Assembly: GCA_964526375.1 (NCBI GenBank)
Contig: CAZGLK010000025.1
Location: forward strand, 1 to 11,562
Direction: 5' to 3'
DNA length: 11,562 nucleotides
DNA from: CAZGLK01 sp964526375
GTDB lineage: Bacteria > Patescibacteriota > Minisyncoccia > JACQLN01
Shown here piece by piece: positions 5,175-11,532 of this stretch. The translations under genes and the position numbers were made by a program. Below the pieces are notes generated by a model, which had not been told where the DNA came from, did no database searches, and saw nothing but the letters and a program-made list of their open reading frames with translations. Each line of letters starts with the position of its first letter. Positions within the stretch are counted from its first letter, which is position 1.

Positions 5175-6584
5175 ATGCCGATTACCTTAGACCAAATTCA
5201 AACCCTCAACAAGAAACTCGAAAATCGCTTTCGAGATAAACTTGTGGTGAATAACGATCTGAAAAGAACACTGGTTAGTTTTCAAGCGAACAAAAAAATC
5301 CCTGGCTACCGCTGGTACAAATTCAAAGAGGGTTATTCTTCTACACTCGTTGATTACGCGCTCAACAAACTAAACATCAAGAAAGGAAAAGTGATTGATC
5401 CTTTTGCCGGAAGCGGTGTATCGCTTTTTGTATCCGCAGAACGCGGATTGGACGCAGTGGGTGTTGAGCTTTTGCCGATTGGTGCAGAAATTATCGCGGT
5501 GCGCAAAATCATCTTTGAAAGTGCTAATCATAATGGCTTGGTTGCTTTTTTGGAGGAATGGATAGAAAAAAAGCCGTGGGAAAAGGAAAAGAGCGGCAGA
5601 AAAATTAATCACCTAAAAATTACCGATGGCGCGTTTCCTAAAAAAACAGAAGAGCTTTTAGGCAAATTCCTTAATGCAGTTGATAAGGTAGAAAATAAGA
5701 AATATCGGCACGTCTTGCGTTTTGCTCTACTTTGTATATTGGAAGAAATTAGTTTTACCAGAAAAGACGGGCAATATCTGCGATGGGATTATCGCTCGGG
5801 GCGTGGCAATGGGAAAAACAAGTTTGATAAGGGGGAAATTAAGGAATTCAATCAATCCATCATTAGTAAGCTCAAGGATATTGTTTCAGATTTAGTGGGC
5901 GGCAATACCCTTTTTGATCTCATTAAGGAACCGAAAGGAGAATCAGGAGATGTTGAAATACTGCAAGGTTCCTGCTTATCAATTCTTCCAAAACTTGCAA
6001 GCGGTGAGTTCGACTTTTTGATGACCTCTCCTCCGTACTGCAATCGCTATGACTATACGAGAACCTATGCGCTAGAGCTTGCTCTGCTTGATGTTGATGA
6101 GACAAAAATTAGAGATTTACGACAAGCAATGATGTCTTGCACTGTTGAGAATAGAGATAAAGAAAATCTGGATCGGCTTTTTTCTCCCGACACTTTCCGA
6201 AAAGCTACTAGATCATTTGATAACCAAAAAGAATTGCAAGCGATTATCCAATATCTCAATGAGAAAAAAGACAGCGATGAATTAAACAATCCGGGCATTG
6301 TGCGGATGGTAAAAAATTATTTTTATGAAAGCGCGTTAGTAATTTTTGAGTGCGCCCGGCTACTAAAAAGTGGGGCGCCATTTGTAATGGTAAATGACAA
6401 CGTGCGCTATGCCGGCGCAAACATCCCGGTGGATTTAATACTTTCTGATATTGCGCAAAACGCAGGTCTTGAAGTAGAGCAAATTTGGGTTTTACCTACC
6501 GGCAAGGGAAACAGTAGCCAGCAGATGGGGGTACACGGCAGAGAAGAATTGCGCAAATGCGTCTATGTCTGGCGCAAACTATAA
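5175..6584 (+). CDS. Type II DNA methyltransferase, probable N4-cytosine type
   Basis: In this 469-residue protein the S-adenosylmethionine-binding motif I is DPFAGSG at 75-81, followed by GLDAVGVELL. The catalytic motif IV is TSPPY at 284-288. The SPPY form is typical of N4-cytosine methyltransferases, and N6-adenine activity is the alternative. Motif I precedes motif IV by about 200 residues. The stretch between them (for example RKDGQYLRWDYRSGRGNGK at about 196-214) is a candidate target-recognition region. The C-terminus GREELRKCVYVWRK is usual for the family. The gene is convergent with the endonuclease gene and their stop codons overlap by 6 bp. Its partner is of the AvaI/BsoBI family, so the expected target is CYCGRG. 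It should protect the host DNA by methylating a cytosine in that site. The gene is richer in A and T than the PilB gene, consistent with transfer. Confidence 0.9.
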   Translation: MPITLDQIQTLNKKLENRFRDKLVVNNDLKRTLVSFQANKKIPGYRWYKFKEGYSSTLVDYALNKLNIKKGKVIDPFAGSGVSLFVSAERGLDAVGVELLPIGAEIIAVRKIIFESANHNGLVAFLEEWIEKKPWEKEKSGRKINHLKITDGAFPKKTEELLGKFLNAVDKVENKKYRHVLRFALLCILEEISFTRKDGQYLRWDYRSGRGNGKNKFDKGEIKEFNQSIISKLKDIVSDLVGGNTLFDLIKEPKGESGDVEILQGSCLSILPKLASGEFDFLMTSPPYCNRYDYTRTYALELALLDVDETKIRDLRQAMMSCTVENRDKENLDRLFSPDTFRKATRSFDNQKELQAIIQYLNEKKDSDELNNPGIVRMVKNYFYESALVIFECARLLKSGAPFVMVNDNVRYAGANIPVDLILSDIAQNAGLEVEQIWVLPTGKGNSSQQMGVHGREELRKCVYVWRKL

Positions 6585-7466
6585 AGAAAGCAGCCAATCC
6601 ACCAGGTTGTCCACCTGCTCATCTTCGTTCAAGTTGGCGGCATGAGTCAGCTTGCTGTTCTTTAACTGCTTGAAAATTTCTTTTGCCATTGCAGCCTCAA
6701 TAGCCGCTCCGATAAAGAATAAGGGTGGCGTACTCCTCCCAAACGCTGTACGAATACGGCCAAGGGCACTATTAGCAGTTTTCCAGTGTTCATCTGCGCC
6801 AGCCGGATCAATGCCTCCCTTTAGCTCGCCAAAGGCGAGATAGTTGCTTTTATCCGCTAAAAGTTCTTTTTCGGGTGTTTCGGCGTTGCCGCTTTTGATA
6901 AGAATTACATCAATGTTTTTATCAACCAAACTCGGAGTAATGTCAAAAAGCAGAGTTTTCCCGTTCCATGTAACTCTTTGCACTTTGCCGGCTTTGCTTT
7001 TCACAATCTGAATTTTCTTTTTGCTCCCAGAAAGTTTTTTGATGATCTTTTCTGTCAATTTTGTACCGGCGGAAGAGCCAGTTAAATTACGCATACTGCC
7101 ACCAAGAGCGTCTCCCCGCGTCAAAAGGTAACGATACAGAATATTTTCCCGAAACTCTGACCCCGCCTCTTTGTGAATACGAGTTAAAACCTTTTTAATT
7201 GCTCCGTTCAATTCGGCATCGGTTAATTGAGATTTTGCCTTATCGGAAAAACCACAGGCATAACCCAAATTATTTCGATATTTTTGAGATGCCAAAAGCT
7301 CCTCAACCGACTTCACTTTTTTGAGCGCGTTATAAAAATCTTGTGCCTCTTTTACAAAGGGTTCTGCCTTTTCTGTTTTTTGGAGTGCTTGTTCAAGAAA
7401 GCCGTCGCAAATAGCGCGGTGTTTCGTTTGTAAATCTGACGCTGTTTTTATAAATTTTGGAATCAT
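6579..7466 (-). CDS. AvaI/BsoBI-family type II restriction endonuclease (predicted target CYCGRG)
   Basis: This 295-residue protein carries the active-site block AFGELKGGIDPAGADEHWK (residues 211-229). From my memory of the BsoBI structure, its key residues are Asp212, Glu240, Lys242 and His253. Here Asp186 (KNIDVILI), Glu214, Lys216 and His227 have exactly the same spacing, a constant offset of 26. That is strong support for the family and for an intact PD-(D/E)xK centre. Family members cut C^YCGRG to leave 4-nt 5' overhangs; identical specificity here is inference. The gene lies 8 nt after the HTH controller gene on the same strand, with no promoter between them, so it is expressed only with the controller. 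It is tail to tail with its methyltransferase. Confidence 0.92.
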   Translation of the reverse strand: MIPKFIKTASDLQTKHRAICDGFLEQALQKTEKAEPFVKEAQDFYNALKKVKSVEELLASQKYRNNLGYACGFSDKAKSQLTDAELNGAIKKVLTRIHKEAGSEFRENILYRYLLTRGDALGGSMRNLTGSSAGTKLTEKIIKKLSGSKKKIQIVKSKAGKVQRVTWNGKTLLFDITPSLVDKNIDVILIKSGNAETPEKELLADKSNYLAFGELKGGIDPAGADEHWKTANSALGRIRTAFGRSTPPLFFIGAAIEAAMAKEIFKQLKNSKLTHAANLNEDEQVDNLVDWLLSL

Positions 7467-7474
7467 AGTTAAGA

Positions 7475-7681
7475 CTAGAAAAAGGCTGCGATCTTGATTT
7501 TTAGGGCCCTCGCGATTTTTTCGATATTTTCCAGTGTGATGTTTTTCTCCGCGCGCTCAATCATGCCGATATACGTTCGGTGAACACCTGCGCGAGAGGC
7601 CAGTTCTTCCTGTGACAAACCGAGCCCTGTCCGTTCTTCGCGGACTTTTTGGCCGAATTTTATCAATACCTCTTTTTTCAT
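7475..7681 (-). CDS. HTH XRE-family controller protein of the restriction-modification system
   Basis: This 68-residue single-domain protein matches the Cro/CI-type helix-turn-helix. It starts KFGQKVREERTGLGLSQEEL, then has the recognition region ASRAGVHRTYIGMIERAEKN (about residues 28-47), then ITLENIEKIARALKI. Size, sequence style and position directly ahead of the endonuclease gene are those of C (controller) proteins of type II systems. These bind their own promoter, first activating and then repressing, so that endonuclease appears after methyltransferase. Copies of ATACTATAGTTA in the upstream region and at the methyltransferase promoter are the likely binding sites. The start codon is ATG, with a short predicted leader and no Shine-Dalgarno. 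The controller role is inference from context; the HTH family is clear. Confidence 0.9.
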   Translation of the reverse strand: MKKEVLIKFGQKVREERTGLGLSQEELASRAGVHRTYIGMIERAEKNITLENIEKIARALKIKIAAFF

Positions 7682-7686
7682 ATTCG

Positions 7687-7738
7687 ATAACTATAGTATA
7701 TCCACTTGCTAACTTTGGTTCTACATACTATAGTTAGC
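7687..7738. promoter_or_regulatory. Controller promoter and paired inverted operators
   Basis: On the minus strand TATACT (7695-7700) is the -10 for the HTH-endonuclease operon, inside TATACTATAGTTATC. A second copy, ATACTATAGTTAGC, lies at 7725-7738 in the opposite orientation. The two ACTATAGT cores start at 7690 and 7727, 37 bp apart, and a GTTAGC half-motif (minus strand, 7708-7713) lies between them. The -35 is poor, consistent with an activator-dependent promoter. The second copy faces + but no convincing gene follows it. 7741-7836 shows nothing else. Confidence 0.65.
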
Positions 7739-7836
7739 ATATGGAATTACAGACGCAAGGGAATTCCTATTTATTGTGCGCGCATGGGAAGAGTGGGGCA
7801 AGCGCAACTATTCTTTTTCCTTCGGTCCCGCCACCC

Positions 7837-7870
7837 GAAAAATCCGCTGGGGGTTCCCCCGCCCGAGCGG
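7837..7870 (-). terminator. Probable terminator of tRNA-Pro
   Basis: On the minus strand CCGCT...AGCGG encloses a G5/C5 inner stem (7844-7870) and is followed by ATTTTTC (7837-7843). It lies about 50 nt past the tRNA 3' end. A second small hairpin, GCGCCC-GTTA-GGGCGC (about 7881-7896), lies between them and has no T tract. Confidence 0.6.
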
Positions 7871-7918
7871 TTAGATTTTGCGCCCGTTAGGGCGCATATT
7901 GTCGCTCAGTGCCTAACT

Positions 7919-7992
7919 TGGTCGGGCTGCCGAGATTCGAACTCGGACTAAAACGTCCCAAACGTCTCGTGCTGCCGTTACACTACAGCCCG
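7919..7992 (-). tRNA. tRNA-Pro (anticodon TGG)
   Basis: A complete 74-nt cloverleaf with encoded CCA. The acceptor CGGGCTG pairs with CAGCCCG and the discriminator is A. The anticodon stem is AGACG/CGTTT with loop TTTGGGA, giving anticodon UGG followed by G37. The T arm is CCGAG-TTCGAAT-CTCGG. C1-G72 and G37 are usual for bacterial tRNA-Pro. No second copy of its 3' end was found elsewhere in the window, unlike tRNA-Gly. Confidence 0.93.
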
Positions 7993-8007
7993 CGGCAACT
8001 ATCAATT

Positions 8008-8036
8008 ATGGTATCAGCAACAAAAGGCAGGGTCAA
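8008..8036 (-). promoter_or_regulatory. Promoter of tRNA-Pro
   Basis: On the minus strand TTGACC (8031-8036), a 17-nt spacer and TACCAT (8008-8013). The -10 ends 15 nt before the tRNA 5' end. It is divergent from the PilB gene. Confidence 0.6.
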
Positions 8037-8041
8037 TTTTG

Positions 8042-8050
8042 TGATATAAT
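8042..8050 (+). promoter_or_regulatory. Extended -10 promoter of the PilB gene
   Basis: TGATATAAT is a perfect extended -10 without a clear -35. The predicted leader of about 100 nt contains the inverted pair AATTTATCC / GGATAAATT (about 8080-8131), a possible leader hairpin. No Shine-Dalgarno precedes ATG 8161. Confidence 0.55.
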
Positions 8051-8160
8051 GTATTTGATAACATAATCCAAAAAATCCCAATTTATCCTAATTCTCCTAA
8101 TTTCTTCATTCGGAGCATTGGGATAAATTCGTAGTTTAGGATTATTTTATCTTTTCTGAC

Positions 8161-9924
8161 ATGCAAATTAGCCCCGAAAAGCTCAAAAAGTTTCTAACCG
8201 ATTCCGGTTTGGTCACCGAAAAGAACTGGGATCTGGCCGCGGCCGAGGCCAAAGAAACCGGCCGCCGCGCCGAGGAGGCGCTTTTGAAGCGCAATCTGGT
8301 TTCCGAGGAAATTCTGCTTAAAGCCAAGGCTTATCTTTTAGGCATTCCTTTTGTGGATTTGGCCAACGAGGTTATTGACCCCGAACTTTTGCGAATCATC
8401 CCCGAAGCCATCGCCCGCCACAACAACATTGCGGCCTTTAGAAAAAGCGGCGGCAACTTGGAAGTTGCCATGCTGGACCCCGATGATCTGCAGACCATAG
8501 ATTTTATAAAGAAAAAGTCCGGGCTTAACATTCTGCCGCGCCTAACTACCAGAGCATCGCTGGAGTCGGCTATTCGCCAGTATCAAAAAAGTTTGGAGGA
8601 GGAGTTTAGCAAGATAATCAAAACCGAATCCTCCTCGGTGGTAAAAGTGGCGGGTGACGGCCAAGCCAATGTCCAGGCCGGTTCCGATGTTGATTTGCAA
8701 AAAGCGGCCGAGGAATTGCCCATTGTGCGCATTGTGGAAACGCTCGTCCGCCACGCCATTTTGGAAGGCGCCTCCGACATTCACATTGAACCCGAAGAAA
8801 AAGATGTGGTGGTGAGATATCGCATAGACGGTATTCTTAAGGATGTTATGATCCTGCCGCGCCAAGTCCATCAGGGCGTGGTGGCGCGCATAAAGGTGCT
8901 GGCCAGCCTTAAGTTAGACGAACATCGCCTGCCCCAAGACGGCCGCTTTAAGATAGAAGCCGAGGGCTACAAGGTGTCTTTTCGCGTTTCCATTCTGCCG
9001 GTCTACGACGGCGAGAAAGTGGTTATGCGGCTGTTGCGTGAAGATACCCAAGGCTTTACTTTAGAAAGCTTGGGTTTTCGCGGCCAGGCCTTGGAGGCTG
9101 TCCACCGCGCCATCAAACGGCCGACCGGTTTGATTCTGGCCACCGGCCCCACCGGCTCGGGCAAGACCACAACTCTTTACACCGTTTTGGATATTTTGAA
9201 CACGCCCGAGGTTAACATCTCCACCATTGAGGACCCGGTTGAATACCGCATGCCGCGCATCAACCAGACCCAGGTTAAGCCCGATATTGGTTTTTCTTTT
9301 GCTCAAGGCCTGCGCACTTTAGTGCGCCAGGACCCCGACATTATTATGGTGGGCGAGATTAGAGACAACGAAACGGCGGGCTTGGCCATCAACGCCGCCC
9401 TGACCGGCCACTTGGTTTTGTCTACCTTGCACACCAACTCAGCCGCCGGGGCCATTCCCCGCCTAATAGATATGAAGGCCGAGCCGTTTTTAATAGCTTC
9501 TACTTTGGCCGTGATAGTGTCTCAACGGCTGGTAAGGCAACTTTGCCCCGACAGCCGCACTAAATATAATCTAACCAAAAAAGAGTTGGAGGTATTGAGC
9601 CATGAAGTTAATTTGGATAAAGTTTTGGCTACCCTAAAGAAAGAAAAAATAGTTGCTCCCGAGGCCGGTTGGGAAACAATAGATTTTTATAGGCCGCGTG
9701 AAAGTGAATCCTGCCCCGATGGCTACAAAAGCCGCATGGGTGTTAGAGAGGTTCTGGAGGTTACGGCTAAAATCAAAGAATTGATTACGAGCTCGGCCTC
9801 ATCCGACGAAATTCAGCAGGCGGCCGAGAGTGAGGGCATGGTTACCATGCTGGAAGACGGCTTCATAAAAGCCGCCCAGGGCATTACCAGTATAGAAGAG
9901 GTGTTGAGGGTGTCTAGGGAATAA
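8161..9924 (+). CDS. pilB: PilB/GspE-type assembly ATPase of type IV pili
   Basis: This 587-residue cytoplasmic ATPase powers pilus extension (or, less likely here, type II secretion). Residues 1-150 are the N-terminal MshEN/T2SSE_N-type domain (LLKRNLVSEEILLKAKAYLLG). The second N-domain (about 180-310) includes ASDIHIEP and VVRYRIDGIL. The ATPase core has Walker A GPTGSGKTT (329-337), the Asp box TIEDPVEY (355-362), Walker B with DPDIIMVGEIRD (391-402, Glu399), and the His box TGHLVLSTLHTN (415-426). The C-terminal zinc-binding loop, usually four Cys as two CxxC pairs, is degraded: only Cys462 (LCPDSRTKY) and Cys518 (SCPDGYKSR) remain. The ATPase residues are intact, so activity is expected. 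The gene stands alone; no other pilus genes are in the window. It is more GC-rich than the restriction-modification genes. Confidence 0.95.
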   Translation: MQISPEKLKKFLTDSGLVTEKNWDLAAAEAKETGRRAEEALLKRNLVSEEILLKAKAYLLGIPFVDLANEVIDPELLRIIPEAIARHNNIAAFRKSGGNLEVAMLDPDDLQTIDFIKKKSGLNILPRLTTRASLESAIRQYQKSLEEEFSKIIKTESSSVVKVAGDGQANVQAGSDVDLQKAAEELPIVRIVETLVRHAILEGASDIHIEPEEKDVVVRYRIDGILKDVMILPRQVHQGVVARIKVLASLKLDEHRLPQDGRFKIEAEGYKVSFRVSILPVYDGEKVVMRLLREDTQGFTLESLGFRGQALEAVHRAIKRPTGLILATGPTGSGKTTTLYTVLDILNTPEVNISTIEDPVEYRMPRINQTQVKPDIGFSFAQGLRTLVRQDPDIIMVGEIRDNETAGLAINAALTGHLVLSTLHTNSAAGAIPRLIDMKAEPFLIASTLAVIVSQRLVRQLCPDSRTKYNLTKKELEVLSHEVNLDKVLATLKKEKIVAPEAGWETIDFYRPRESESCPDGYKSRMGVREVLEVTAKIKELITSSASSDEIQQAAESEGMVTMLEDGFIKAAQGITSIEEVLRVSRE

Positions 9925-9931
9925 TCATCAA

Positions 9932-9963
9932 CGAATAACGAATATATTGCGAATAAACGAATA
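9932..9963 (+). repeat. Four close CGAATA repeats
   Basis: CGAATA occurs at 9932, 9939, 9950 and 9958 in the AT-rich spacer between the PilB gene and the toxin-antitoxin promoter. No U tract or hairpin is associated. It may be slippage debris or binding sites. Confidence 0.5.
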
Positions 9964-10005
9964 AGCGATCAATCATATGAGTGGCAAGATTATTAGAAGG
10001 CCATG

Positions 10006-10034
10006 TTGACTATAGTTCCGTTGCCTGCTAGTGT
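10006..10034 (+). promoter_or_regulatory. Toxin-antitoxin promoter, leaderless, with ACTATAGT core
   Basis: TTGACT (10006-10011), 17-nt spacing, TAGTGT (10029-10034) with the extended TG at 10026-10027. The -10 ends 6 nt before ATG 10041, so the mRNA should be leaderless. The 8-bp palindrome ACTATAGT (10009-10016) overlaps the -35 and is identical to the core of the restriction-modification operators. Confidence 0.55.
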
Positions 10035-10040
10035 AATACC

Positions 10041-10238
10041 ATGACTACAACGACCATTCTTAAAAAAGAATTGAAAGGAATGATCAAGGAAAGCGTACGA
10101 GAGGTTATGGGCGAGGAGCAGATGAAATGGAGAGCTTTGTTATTGCCCGCTGTATCAAAAAAGGAGCAGAGGGATATTGAAAGACTCTACGGCAGACCTT
10201 CTCACCGCGTCGCCAAAACAATAGACCTGAAACCATGA
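10041..10238 (+). CDS. Antitoxin of a RelE/ParE-type toxin-antitoxin pair
   Basis: The 65-residue protein begins with a Thr run and a charged helix (ILKKELKGMIKESVREVMGEEQ). The second half, LLLPAVSKKEQRDIERLYGRPS, matches the style of short antitoxins that wrap around RelE/ParE toxins. It has no obvious helix-turn-helix, so DNA binding, if any, would need another fold or a partner. The stop overlaps the toxin start as ATGA, the usual arrangement for translational coupling that keeps antitoxin ahead of toxin. No Shine-Dalgarno is visible and a promoter close to the ATG suggests a leaderless mRNA. The assignment depends mainly on gene order and size, supported by the C-terminal pattern. Confidence is good for the role and lower for a named family. 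Confidence 0.75.
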   Translation: MTTTTILKKELKGMIKESVREVMGEEQMKWRALLLPAVSKKEQRDIERLYGRPSHRVAKTIDLKP

Positions 10239-10504
10239 GTTGGCAGGTCGATTTTTCCAAAGAGGCATTAAAGTTTTTGAATCGCAACAGAATAGCCGAG
10301 GCTTTTGTTGTTGAAAAAATAAAAATCGCTTTGATGAAGTTTAGGGGAGAAGATGTAAACATAGACATTAGAAAATTGACTGGTTCTTGGACAGGATTTT
10401 ACCGGATTCGCTCGGGAAAGATAAGAATTATTGTTGAGTTTCAGTTTGATAACCAGCGAGCATATATTGAACAGGTTGATTGGCGCGGTAATGCCTATAA
10501 GTAA
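10235..10504 (+). CDS. RelE/ParE-superfamily toxin
   Basis: The 89-residue protein has the RelE/ParE fold pattern. An N-terminal strand and helix pair (WQVDFSKEALKFLNRNRIAEAFVVEKIK) is followed by the hallmark strands: KLTGSWTGFYRIRSGK with Tyr56, Arg57 and Arg59, then IRIIVEFQ, and a C-terminal DWRGNAYK resembling the HRGxxY ending of RelE-type toxins. Such toxins either cut mRNA on the ribosome (RelE) or poison gyrase (ParE); the basic patch Arg57/Arg59/Arg64 fits mRNA cleavage slightly better, but this is inference. The gene overlaps the antitoxin by 4 nt (ATGA). It is intact and has no visible truncation. Confidence 0.88.
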   Translation: MSWQVDFSKEALKFLNRNRIAEAFVVEKIKIALMKFRGEDVNIDIRKLTGSWTGFYRIRSGKIRIIVEFQFDNQRAYIEQVDWRGNAYK

Positions 10505-10559
10505 TGTCTGGAAAAAATGAAAATTATTGTTTACACGCGCTCGACAATCGCACGGCAAG

Positions 10560-10664
10560 CCCTAGTGCTTGGCACTAGGGAATCAGAGTGCGGTCCTGCG
10601 AAGCAGGACATTAACCCGAGCGCCAAGTACAAACGATATCAAGCCCCGCTGCTTGCCAGCGGGG
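10560..10664. repeat. Cluster of three perfect hairpins
   Basis: Hairpin 1 is CCCTAGTGC-TTG-GCACTAGGG (10560-10580). Hairpin 2 is GTCCTGC-GAA-GCAGGAC (10593-10609). Hairpin 3 is CCCCGCTG-CTTGC-CAGCGGGG (10644-10664). ATATCAA (10636-10642) and TTGATAT (10678-10684) form an outer pair around hairpin 3. None is followed by a T tract on +, so simple termination is unlikely. Hairpin 1 resembles the one at 4294. They may be dispersed palindromic repeats or a structured RNA. Confidence 0.65.
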
Positions 10665-10677
10665 TGTTCCTACGCTG

Positions 10678-10733
10678 TTGATATGGTAGTATCCATATGC
10701 TAGGTTTTAGACAAGCTCAAAAAGAGCCTAAAA
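10678..10733 (+). promoter_or_regulatory. Promoter and leader hairpin of the 10771 gene
   Basis: TTGATA (10678-10683), 17-nt spacing, TAGGTT (10701-10706) with extended TG at 10698-10699, the same layout as the toxin-antitoxin promoter. The leader holds TTTTAG...GCTC-AAAAA-GAGC...CTAAAA (10705-10733), a bulged hairpin ahead of the Shine-Dalgarno AGGAGG (10757-10762). Confidence 0.45.
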
Positions 10734-10770
10734 TCTTGGTTCTTCAAAACTTTTATAGGAGGATACGGCC

Positions 10771-11532
10771 GTGTTAGAATTTGAACAGCGGCAGATTATC
10801 AAAACAGCGCTGCTTTTATCAAAGCGCTTCGGCAAGCAGATTGAAGTGGATTCCTGGCCTACCGAGTTCACTCCGGAGAATCTGGCCAGATGGGAGACGG
10901 AGTTCAATCTCAAGCCCGTCTACTTTCCAGACGAGGAAGTCGGTGAAGATCGAAAGCTCGGGAAATGGATCAAGCCCGAGGCGTGGTTCTACAAGAAAAT
11001 CCGTGAGGGTCAGATTGATTCAGATGCCGCCCGACTTTACAAGGGTTGGTATCTGGCCGATTTCACTCCAGGCGTTGACTACACCGACGGCTCACAGGTA
11101 TTTCCCAACGACCCCCTCTCCTCCACAATCACCAGATTGCGTGAGGAAGGCAAAGTCGGGAAATACGACAACACCCCGATCGGTTCACGCTTCGCCATCA
11201 CCAGCGACGAGTGGCGAAATAAGATTTGCCCAGCCGTGGCCGAACATCTCGGCTTCAAACCAGAGCAGGTCCGGCTTGAACGAGCCATTGAGTTCAACAT
11301 CATCGGCAATCTCTACGACCCCAACCGCGGTAAATTTAACACGTGGGAGTGGTTTGATGATGTTTTTGGGGGCTCCAGCCGTCTGCACGGCGGCAATCGC
11401 AGGGATGGCGGTCTGGCCAATGTCCACTACTACTGGCCCTACTCCCACTACGACTATATCGCCGGGCGTCCTGGTGAGTTTCTAAAATATGTTCTTGGTC
11501 CATTGGTCTTTGGACCTTGCCCAGTAACTTAA
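10771..11532 (+). CDS. Hypothetical protein, C-terminus formed by a palindromic repeat
   Basis: The start is GTG with AGGAGG 8 nt upstream, the clearest Shine-Dalgarno in the window. The 253-residue protein is soluble, with an N-terminal helical part (EFEQRQIIKTALLLSKRFG) and a region rich in Trp, Tyr, Asp and Gly (KGWYLADFTPGVDYTDGSQ, NTWEWFDDVFGGSSRLHGG, HYYWPYSHYDYIAGRPGEF). There is no signal peptide, membrane segment or motif I know. Codons favour C in the third position and the gene is GC-richer than the restriction-modification genes. The last residues (GPLVFGPCPVT) and the TAA come from two adjacent palindromes, GGTCCA/TGGACC at 11497-11516 and the dispersed repeat at 11519-11551. The native C-terminus may therefore have been replaced. 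It has its own promoter and leader hairpin. Function unknown. Confidence 0.75.
   Translation: MLEFEQRQIIKTALLLSKRFGKQIEVDSWPTEFTPENLARWETEFNLKPVYFPDEEVGEDRKLGKWIKPEAWFYKKIREGQIDSDAARLYKGWYLADFTPGVDYTDGSQVFPNDPLSSTITRLREEGKVGKYDNTPIGSRFAITSDEWRNKICPAVAEHLGFKPEQVRLERAIEFNIIGNLYDPNRGKFNTWEWFDDVFGGSSRLHGGNRRDGGLANVHYYWPYSHYDYIAGRPGEFLKYVLGPLVFGPCPVT

Noticed and set aside
7741..7887. 48-codon open frame downstream of the + facing operator copy
   Set aside because: It runs through the terminator hairpin of tRNA-Pro, is low in complexity, and has no recognisable feature.
4400..8000. Restriction-modification module as an island inserted at tRNA-Pro
   Set aside because: The module lies on the 3' side of tRNA-Pro, but I found no second copy of the tRNA-Pro end on its other side and no integrase.
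8542..8871. Minus-strand open frames within the PilB gene
   Set aside because: They are shadows of the conserved PilB coding sequence.
10517..10681. 54-residue open frame starting MKIIVYTRSTIARQ, reminiscent of a serine recombinase start
   Set aside because: After 14 residues it runs through all three hairpins, there is no Shine-Dalgarno, and the usual SxxQ-type motif is absent. Chance is more likely.
10781..11485. 234-residue open frame in another frame of the 10771 gene
   Set aside because: It is Ser/Pro/Arg-rich without structure and lacks a ribosome site; the GTG 10771 frame has a strong one and normal composition.
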